Below, piece after piece: positions 30,264-37,801 of a stretch of DNA of 37,801 bases. This DNA comes from STC-113 sp964618565 (lineage in GTDB: Bacteria; Patescibacteriota; Gracilibacteria; BD1-5; UBA2023), in contig CAZUBA010000017.1 of the NCBI GenBank assembly GCA_964618565.1, positions 1 to 37,801 of the forward strand. Direction: 5' to 3'. The position numbers and the translations under genes were made by a program. The notes under the pieces were generated by a model that did not search any database, was not told where the DNA came from, and saw only the letters and a list, made by a program, of their open reading frames with translations. Each line of letters opens with the position of its first letter. Positions within the stretch are counted from its first letter, which is position 1.

Positions 30264-31142
30264 ATGAAAATAATGAAAATCAGATTGGTTATTTGAATCC
30301 TGCTCTTATTTTGAGTTGTCCTTGGATATGCCTATTTCAAGGAATTGTTTATTCTATCTGTGCCATTTTTTAAGGCAAAATATTTGGATATGGCTACAAT
30401 AATATTGGTGGCTATAATTTTGACTTATATATTATCAAAAATAATCGATATAGTCCTATTGAAGGCATTTAAGAAAATTTTGAAGCAGGATTGATTGGCC
30501 AAAAAACTTCTGCCTCTATTGCATAATATCATTATAATTCTTGTATGGGTTTTTGCAATCTTTACAACTATCGATCTTCTGGGCTTCAATATAGCAAAAC
30601 TTCTGACAGGAGCATGAATCTGATGAGTGATTATAGCGTTAGCAGGGAAGGAAGCGGCATCCAATCTATTTGGTAGCCTTTCTCTGATTTTTTCAAAATC
30701 GTTCAAGCCATGAGATATAATTAGGATTAAATGAATAGAATGAGTTGTAGAAGAGATTACCCTCAGCAATACAAAATTGACTGATAAAAAATGAAATATC
30801 GTCTATATTCCGAATAAGAATATAATAGTAGAAAGCATAGAAAATCTTTCTCAATGAAGACATAGAAAAAATGAATTCATATTTCCTATACCTTTAAGCA
30901 TATCCTCAAAAGATATGAAAAAATTGATAAAATCTCTTGAATCTTATTGAGATAAGGCAAAAAAGGATTTAACAATAGAAGAGTATAAGATAATGTTCGA
31001 TTCAATCGGAACAGGAGTACAAAATATTACATTTATGTATCAAAGCTCTTCAAAATCTGATAATGTGAAATTGAAAAAGAACATTTATTTTGATTTGAAG
31101 GATATTTTGGATGAACAGAATATATTGCTCATCGCACAATAA
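30264..31142 (+). CDS. small-conductance mechanosensitive channel (MscS family)
   Basis: 292 residues. Three transmembrane helices (about 6-24, 42-62, 85-108), then the pore-lining TM3 GAGIGGVIIALAGKEAASNL and the beta domain SFKPGDIIRIKGIEGVVEEI, both MscS hallmarks with several TGA glycines, and a C-terminal alpha/beta domain. It opens under membrane tension to release solutes in hypo-osmotic shock. A TATAAT at 30234-30239 lies upstream. Confidence 0.93.
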
Positions 31143-31143
31143 A

Positions 31144-31833
31144 TTATATTCCTAAAATTATCATATCAATAATATATTTTGAATTTGCATTCGTTGAATA
31201 GATGCTTTGTATTCATTTTATAGTCTTTTCTATATTTTCTTTGCTGGAATCTGGGGAATTTCGGAGCTTTTTAAGGATATATTCCAAGATTCAGATGCAT
31301 TCATGCCTTAATATCTTTTCTCAAACCAGATAACCTATAAATCAGGCTTTATTTCATGCAAAAAAATCATCTATGAGATTTTTTTGTTTTTCTGTAATTT
31401 CAAATTTAACCTGATCGCTTCAGAAATATAAGATTCTGGATGTAATTGTCTCTATGATATTCTCTTTTGCATTTGTCGTCAAAAGAAATATGACCCTAGG
31501 CGGAACATCTTCAAGTAACTTAAGAAGGGCATTTGCCGCCTGATCGGTGAATTTGTCGATTTCCCTTATTATAAATATATTAAAATCCTCTTGCGGCTTA
31601 ATGCTAGCTTTTTCGATTAGATCTCTTGAATTCGATATTTTAAATGATTTTTCCTCAGTTTCAAATAGATAAATATTCGGCACAACATCTTGCCTAAGAT
31701 CTTCAACTGAATAAATATCGGATTTATTCAGATAATTAATTGATTCGACTAAAGATTTCTCAGAAACAAGCAAAGGTTGAATTGTGTCTCCGTCAATAAA
31801 CATATCCAACATCAATTTAAGTTCTTTTTGCAT
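31144..31833 (-). CDS. DNA polymerase III delta-prime-like clamp-loader protein
   Basis: 229 residues. IREIDKFTDQAANALLKLLE, DVPPRVIFLLTTNAKENIIE and ITSRILYF are the conserved sensor region of clamp-loader AAA+ subunits (the S-R-I part matches the SRC motif). There is no Walker A: the protein starts directly at the region after it and is shorter than typical HolB (about 330). That is acceptable for delta-prime, which does not need to bind ATP, but here the whole P-loop strand is missing. It is convergent with the MscS gene. Confidence 0.82.
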
Positions 31834-31908
31834 TTTTGATTGATTTTATACGTAAAATTCATAATATTAAGCCGATTTTATTTAGAATGATTACTTTGTA
31901 AAGAGATT

Positions 31909-32931
31909 ATGTCAAATAGGGCTCAGGCTTTTATAGTTCTTATAATTATGTGCGGTTGAATCCTTTGATTCATATACTATTTTTTCATTGCCAATGTCGG
32001 TGATCTGATTGTAGACGTTTGAAATCAAAGTAAAGTACAAATTTCGCTTGATTGAGAATTCGGGAATAAACAAGAAGACACATGTGACGGGAAATGTATT
32101 TTTAAATGAATTTCACCCGTTAATTATACTATCACTGCATCAAAAGAAGGCTATAAAAATGAAACTTTGCAATTCAAATTAGAAAGAAATGAGATAAAAA
32201 ATTTAAAATTCGTTTTAAAGAAGCAAGTTGAGCTATCTGAGATCATCAAGAGTGCATGAGATAAAATAATGGAATTGAAATATAAAAAATATTTAGAAAA
32301 TGCCAGTCAAGATAATGAAGGCTTGAATAGGGAAGTGCTTTGAATTTTTGAAGGCAAGCTGGTTTCAATTGATAAATCAAAATGATTCCATATTTTTTCT
32401 TTTGACGGATCAGAAGAAAAATCCTTATTTTTCCAAGATGAAGCGAAAGTTGAAAAAACTTCTTACAACCAATATGATTGAATTATAAATTACTCCATCT
32501 GAGGGGATAATCTCATCTTTGATATTTGAGAAAAGATGAGCTATAAGCTAAATATAAGTTCAAATGTGGAGTTTGTTAAGAAATCATGAACAGATGATAA
32601 ATATATTATCATGGCTAATGATTGATCATACCTTTATTCAGCAATTACGAACGATTTTACAAAAAATACCCTATTCGATGATTTTATTGTTTTAGATAAT
32701 GGAAAGATACTCTGATTGATAAAAAAAGATTCTAAAGATAAATTAAGCTTGCTTAATTTTACTAGCAATCAAAAAAATAAGCTCATTCTTCATAATGTAG
32801 AATCCAGAGACAGGAAAATAATTTACGAGCTTGATTGAATTGTGAGTTTTCTTTTATCAAAGGATGGCAACATAAATTATGTGGATGCCTCTTGAAAGAT
32901 GTATAACTTAAAGCAACTGGAAATAGAATAA
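31909..32931 (+). CDS. membrane-anchored protein with PEGA-like domain
   Basis: 340 residues: an N-terminal anchor (about 8-30), then a PEGA-like beta domain (VQISLDGEFGNK, ISPVNYTITASKEGYKNETL) and a repetitive beta-rich region with WD/propeller-like alternation (DGSYLYSAIT, DGNINYVDASG). The bulk should be extracytoplasmic. The flippase gene begins 1 bp after the stop, so the two probably work in envelope assembly. Confidence 0.75.
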
Positions 32932-32932
32932 C

Positions 32933-34456
32933 ATGGCAACAAAAAAAGTATACCTTAATACTATTGCGCAGCTTGCATGAAAATTCTCAACTGCTTTCAT
33001 CAGTATTTTTCTAATAAAGATACTCACTAATTACCTATCGCTCGATAATTATTGATTATACTCAAAGATATATAATTATATGTCTATTTTTGCAGCCATA
33101 GCAGACTTATGACTTTTTACAATAACCATAAGAGAAATCTCAAATCATAGGGAAAATGTCGAGAAAGTGCGCAAAATCATCTGAAATATGATGACTATAA
33201 GGCTCACTCTTTGAATTTTCATAGTTTTTCTTTCGCTTGCGATTGCATATTTTCTCCCTTGATATAATTCCAGTCTAGCAATGGCATCGATTTTCATTGC
33301 CTGATTCTTTACTTTTTTCGGGCTGATGAATTCTGCAATTCTTTCTTTGTTGCAAGCTTACTTGAAGACGGAATATTCATTCATATCAACAACAGCAGGA
33401 AAATTTTCTAACTTCATTTTCGTACTTATTGTAGTATTTATCCTATATCCTAAATCAATAATCACATGAAATCCAGCCTTGGAATATAATTCATTTCTTT
33501 GGATAATGTTTGCGTGAGTTGTTTGAAATGTGATTATGACAGTTCTTATATACAATTATGCTAAAAAGGTTGAAAAGATAAGATTCGGATTTGATGGGGA
33601 AGTCATGAAAAATCTCATAACAATGTCCATACCTTACTGATTAGCATTATTTTTAAATATAGTATATTTTAAAGTGGATGTTATCCTGTTATCAATACTT
33701 GAGCCAAGAAACATCTCGGATACAAATATCGCACTTTATTCTGTTCCAATGAAGATAGTTGAAGTAGGAATGATGTTTTGAGCCTTATTCCTCCAATCAA
33801 TGCTGCCCTTATTCAGTGAAAATATATTCAAGAAAAAATTTGAAGAATTATGATTTCTGATTCAGAAATCATATAGATTGCTTTTCATATTTTGAGTGTG
33901 AATTGTCGGGTTTTCAATGGTAAATGGCTATGAGATATTAAGGCTTGTCGCCACACCGGATTATCTAGATAAAACTCATGTTTTCAATTCTCTGCACGCC
34001 TACAGGATTACTGTATTCATATTCTTGTTCTACTTCATTTCATCAATTTTCACATACATCCTTATTGCAAATAATGAGCAATGAAGGCTGCTTAAGATAA
34101 ATACCTATATCACAGTACTGAATATTGTCTGAAATATAATTCTTATACCGTATTTAAGCTTTGTCTGATCTGCAATCAGCACGCTTATTTCCCAAATTAT
34201 CTTATTGGCATTGACTTACAGGACATCCAGACATATATATAAATTTGATTTTGCTCCGAAGTTCAGTTCCATCGTAATGTTATTTTCAGCCATCTGAGCA
34301 ATTCTTTCTTATGTATTGAGAAGTTATCTTTATGCTTTTTCACTTAATTATGTCGTAGTGCTTGCTAGCTGCCTAATATTATTTTCCTTAATATTTTTCT
34401 CTTGAATATGAGTTTTCTTGTATAAAGAAAAAATCACTAGTTTTCTTAAGAATTAA
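32933..34456 (+). CDS. Wzx/MATE-type oligosaccharide flippase
   Basis: 507 residues with 12-14 hydrophobic helices. The start VYLNTIAQLAGKFSTAFISI, the NYGLYSKIYNYMSIFAAIAD stretch and DVILLSILEP are typical of polysaccharide biosynthesis (Wzx/PST) exporters of the MOP superfamily, which flip lipid-linked glycans across the membrane. Many helix glycines are TGA. Co-transcribed with the PEGA-like gene. Confidence 0.88.
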
Positions 34457-34483
34457 TTTTTTGCAAAATTATAGCTAATTTCC

Positions 34484-34511
34484 ATTGACAATCATCTGAT
34501 TTTCGCTAAAG
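34484..34511 (+). promoter_or_regulatory. candidate promoter of the three-paralog set
   Basis: TTGACA (34484-34489), 16 bp, TAAAGT (34506-34511). The ATG at 34538 follows 26 bp later. Confidence 0.45.
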
Positions 34512-34537
34512 TCTAAAACAGAATTAATTTTCTTCAC

Positions 34538-35101
34538 ATGAACACAAAAGTTGATATTCCTGATTCTTGAGATCAAGATAAATCCAAAGAGATCTTAAAG
34601 CAGAGCAAGCCGGAAGGCACGCTTGCTACCGTAAAGTATTTTAAGTCGAAGACAGAATTATTGACTGAAGAATCTGAAAAATGGCTAGAAGATTATTGCA
34701 ACAAGATCTTACAAAATTTTTGACATTGAAACTGGAATCTCGATGATGAATTAAGGCAGAGTTTCGCAAATGCAGCTTGAGCCTTTTGACAATATTTGGC
34801 TCATATCAATACACATCAGCCATATAACCATACTTTGTTCTCATCAGACATCAATTCCTTGACTGTTCCCGATCTGTTTCATAGGACAATAATAAGCTTT
34901 TTGCTTGATATGTGAGATATCCTCAATAAGAAGCTTATGAAGAAATATCTTGAGAAATTGATAACCTACCCTTGAGAGGATGAATTTATCTTAACAGATC
35001 TGCATGATTTCTTTGAAGAAGTGGTTGAGGCAACAATCCAATTAATACTCCATTGAAATATCCATGTCGATGTAAGTTTTTATGATAAACTGCAACAATA
35101 A
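34538..35101 (+). CDS. uncharacterised protein, divergent member of a three-gene paralog set
   Basis: 187 residues. It aligns loosely with the next two products: an AFGQYLAHINTHQPYNHTLF segment against FGSYLYDIHLHQDDNLKLY, a FLLDMGDILNKKL segment against FLLDPFDSLNGSL, and the end IHVDVSFYDKLQQ against LPINMSFMDKVKD. Helical, soluble, TGA-rich. Family unknown. Confidence 0.75.
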
Positions 35102-35136
35102 TTAAAAAAGATTTATAAATTTTAAATAAACTTCTT

Positions 35137-35856
35137 ATGGGATGAAAATTACTGACAATTCCAAACTCAAGACTACAGGCTTCTTCTGCAAAAGGCAAAG
35201 TAACTATTTCTGATAATTCAAAGAGGTGAGCCCCAGCAGTTTTGAAAGAAAAAAGAGAAGAGTATAGACGAAGGGCAAATGAGGCATTAATGAGAGAGTG
35301 AGAAGAGGCAATCGATAAATGCTATGATTGGCTAGAAAAGTATGAGAAAATCATCTTTGATCATTTTCCAATGTGAAGCAAGAATCTTGAATCTGATAAA
35401 AAATCACAGCTAAGAAGAGCGATATATAAATTCGGATCTTACTTATATGACATACACTTGCATCAGGATGATAATCTTAAGCTTTATAATGCCCCTATAG
35501 ATACACTTGGACTAGATGAGAAGCTTCATAAAGCTATAATATGTTTTCTTTTGGATCCTTTTGATTCCTTAAATGGTTCATTGATGCTTGATTTTATCCG
35601 TGATCTGGATGATGAAAATACTTCTTCTGATCGTCAAGAGATGCAGGAATCAAATGAGCCGGAAATGCTTGAAGAATGAGAATCAGATTCTCAAGGCGAA
35701 ACTGAAGAATATGTGTGAGAAGATTTAAGTGATTTAGATCCAGATTTTCTTTATTTATCTGTATATCTTGAATTAATTTTACAAGCTACTCAACAAAATA
35801 TTGAAAACTGAAATTTGCCTATCAATATGAGTTTTATGGATAAGGTTAAAGATTAA
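35137..35856 (+). CDS. uncharacterised protein, second of three tandem paralogs
   Basis: 239 residues: MGGKLLTIPNSRLQASSA start, a basic helix, FGSYLYDIHLHQDDNLKLYN, IICFLLDPFDSLNGSLM, an acidic low-complexity insert (about 168-205) and the end ILQATQQNIENGNLPINMSF. Close paralog of the next gene. No motif of known function; start chosen because MG.KILTIPNSRL is shared by both copies. Confidence 0.78.
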
Positions 35857-35889
35857 TAATTACCTTTCAGCTAGTAAATAATCATTTTT

Positions 35890-36594
35890 ATGGGTGCAAA
35901 AATTTTAACTATTCCAAATTCAAGGCTTAATACAGCTACATTTGCAATTAAGCCTATTGTTCATTCTAATTTTCATAAATTACCGGATAATCTAGATGAA
36001 GTTAAAAAGGAAATTAAAAGAAGGTCTCATGAGGCCATCGCAAGAGAAAGTCAAAATTGGATAAGTAATTTTGAAAAAACAGTCATAGGGCATTTTCCAT
36101 TGTGAGACAAGAATATGATTTGAGATAAAAGATTTCAATTTTTAGAGGCAATTAAATTATTCTGATCATATTTATATGATATCCATATTGATCAGGAAAA
36201 TAATCTCAAGCTTTATTCAACTCCTATAGATGAACTGAATTTGGATCAGAAACTGCAAAAAACTTTAATGTGCTTTATTCTAGATCCATATGATTCGCTA
36301 AATTGCTCGTTAATTTATTGATATGTCCAAGATTTGGATAATCAAAACACAGCCAAAAATCAAAAATGAGAGAAGTTAACGACTGTTGAATCCTTGGTCA
36401 ATCGAAGCAAAAACCCTAATGCAGAACTCGAATATAAGGTATTTATACCAAACGAGTCAGATGACATGCACAATATTGATCCGTCTCATTGCTATCTTTC
36501 ATTATATCTTGAACCGATTCTACAAGCAACATCAGAGAATATTGAAAGCTGAAATTTGCCTATCAATATGAGTTTCTTCGACAGTCTAAAATAA
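35890..36594 (+). CDS. uncharacterised protein, third of three tandem paralogs
   Basis: 234 residues, homologous over its full length to the preceding product (MGAKILTIPNSRL start, FGSYLYDIHIDQENNLKLYS, FILDPYDSLNCSLI, PILQATSENIESGNLPINMS). The acidic insert of the second copy is replaced by a different, longer linker. 33 bp gap, so one operon. Confidence 0.78.
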
Positions 36595-36677
36595 TTGATG
36601 CCCTAAAAAATAATAAAATTGGAAAAAAAGTCATCTTGAATAAAATCACTTAACTTAATCACATTAATTAATCAAAA

Positions 36678-37610
36678 ATGGACAGAATATATGTACTTTG
36701 ACATAAAATCCCAGACACTGATGCAATTGTTTCTTCTATAGTATTTGCTGAATATTTGCAGGCTTTATGATTTGATGCAGAAGCTTATAAGCTTTGAGAG
36801 ATAAATAATGAGACCAGATTTCTTCTTGATAATGTTTGAGTAAGAGTGCCTGAAACCATAAAAACCCTTGAACCAAAATCTAAGATAGCTCTTGTTGATC
36901 ACAATGAATATACTCAGACAATTGACAATATTTGAGAACTTGAAATGCATTTCCTTGTAGATCATCATAAAATATGAAGTCTATCTACTGAATACCCTTT
37001 ATTCATTAGGACCGAACCATTATGCTCTACTTCTTCAATTGTTTACAAGCTAATGAAATCCGAATGAATAATTCCTTCAAAAACGAGTGCAATCCTTATG
37101 ATTTCAGCAATATTATCAGATAGCCTACACTTCAGATCTCCAACAACACAAGAAGAAGATAAGCACATTGTAACAAGGCTGAATCAAATAGCATGAATAC
37201 AGGATATTGAAAAATATGCACTGGAAATGTTCAATGCAAAATCAGATCTTTGAAATATTACAATTGAGGAATTAATAAAATTGGATTATAAAGAATTTGA
37301 CTTCAATTGAAAAAAAGCATGAATCGGTACTGTGGAAACTACAAATCCAGGCTACTCCATGAATAGAAAGGATGAAATCCTAAAATGACTTCAGGATATA
37401 AAGTCAAGAGATTGATTGGACTTGATACTGCTATCAATTGTTGATATCTTGAATGAGAAAAATATCACTTTTGTAATTTGAGAATTTGAAAAAAAGGTAA
37501 TAAAAGATGTATTCTCTATTGATACTGCAGATAATTTAGCAGATTTGTGAAACAGATTGTCTCGTAAGAAGCAGATAATACCACAACTTACAAACTACTT
37601 CAGTAAATAA
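36678..37610 (+). CDS. ppaC: manganese-dependent inorganic pyrophosphatase (family II, DHH)
   Basis: 310 residues, the family length. GHKIPDTDA at 8-16, VDHNE near 75, VDHHKIGS near 97, SAILSDSLHFRSPTT near 145, and the C-terminal SRKKQIIPQL are the metal- and pyrophosphate-binding motifs of family II pyrophosphatases, in two domains. It hydrolyses cytosolic pyrophosphate to drive biosynthesis. Glycines in the first motif include TGA. Terminator follows. Confidence 0.96.
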
Positions 37611-37656
37611 ATTCCTATTTTATAATCCAAATTCCTTTTAAAAATCACTTTAAATA

Positions 37657-37689
37657 GAAACCTCTCTTCAAAAGAGAGGTTTCTATTTT
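37657..37689 (+). terminator. terminator of the pyrophosphatase gene
   Basis: AGAAACCTCTCTT and complement around CAAA, then ATTTTT, about 50 bp past the stop codon. Confidence 0.85.
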
Positions 37690-37740
37690 TAATTTAGGGT
37701 ATGCGAATATGTTAACTTTAAAAATTGCATTTTATATAAT

Positions 37741-37801
37741 AATTATCTTGTCAAACCAAAGTTAAAATGTCACCCATTTTCCAATATAGAAATGTCACCC
37801 T
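37741..37801. repeat. possible insertion-sequence end at the window edge
   Basis: AAATGTCACCC occurs twice (37765-37775, 37790-37800), 25 bp apart. Read outward from an element to the right, this gives GGGTGACATTT repeats of the kind found as multiple transposase-binding sites at the ends of some insertion sequences. The transposase would lie beyond the window. Confidence 0.45.

Overview
The window reads as Candidate Phyla Radiation DNA from the Gracilibacteria/Absconditabacteria (BD1-5/SR1) group, which reassign UGA to glycine (genetic code 25). The evidence is internal. Under the standard code almost every long gene is broken by in-frame TGA. Reading TGA as Gly gives uninterrupted proteins, and the TGA codons fall on invariant glycines: ABC Walker A (GPTASGKT, GPTGGGKT) and signature (LSGGQ), the Nudix box, the CX5R phosphatase loop, MutS Walker A (GSNMSGKS) and the kinase DFG. 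All real stops are TAA or TAG. The DNA is AT-rich, most genes lack a Shine-Dalgarno sequence, and most proteins are short or of unknown family, as is typical of these reduced, host-dependent cells.

Layout. 0.15-7.75 kb (minus strand): a PQQ-type sugar dehydrogenase, then a four-gene set made of a 1399-residue protein with two complete MutS-type ATPase domains in one chain, a small CX5R phosphatase-like protein, and two paralogous 212/214-residue proteins bracketing them. Divergent from this set, 7.9-10.2 kb encodes a possible caspase-fold (His/Cys) protein and a protein of unknown function. 10.4-16.9 kb: a small membrane protein with an unusual strong Shine-Dalgarno, a heterodimeric ABC exporter with one degenerate ATP site, a YCII-like and an AHSA1-like protein, and a PHP phosphoesterase. 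17-20.4 kb: a small basic protein, a glycosyltransferase-like protein, a DUF4256 protein with no TGA-Gly, and a Nudix hydrolase.

20.5-29.99 kb is the most unusual stretch: a modular repeat array ending at a tRNA-Lys(CTT) gene. At least seven places, all in the tRNA's orientation, carry a copy or variant of the tRNA 3' end (TGGTGGATCGACC on the plus strand) joined to a conserved ~48-bp segment and then to a long hairpin whose sequence varies. Between the repeats sit small cargo genes on either strand: an 80-aa protein, DsrE plus SHOCT, DUF2975, DUF6879, a 355-aa orphan, and a three-gene block with a kinase-like protein. The layout fits successive insertion of small non-autonomous elements at the tRNA 3' end. 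No integrase is visible in the window.

30-37.8 kb is more ordinary: a Cys-rich mini-protein, MscS channel, DNA polymerase III delta-prime-like protein, PEGA-like anchored protein, Wzx/MATE-type flippase, three tandem paralogs of unknown function, and a manganese-dependent inorganic pyrophosphatase. The right edge carries two copies of an 11-bp motif that resemble the terminal repeats of an insertion sequence.

All translations were made by eye. Gene ends were checked for frame, and the MutS fusion and PQQ gene were scanned codon by codon for TAA/TAG. Family names come from motif recognition, not from database searches.
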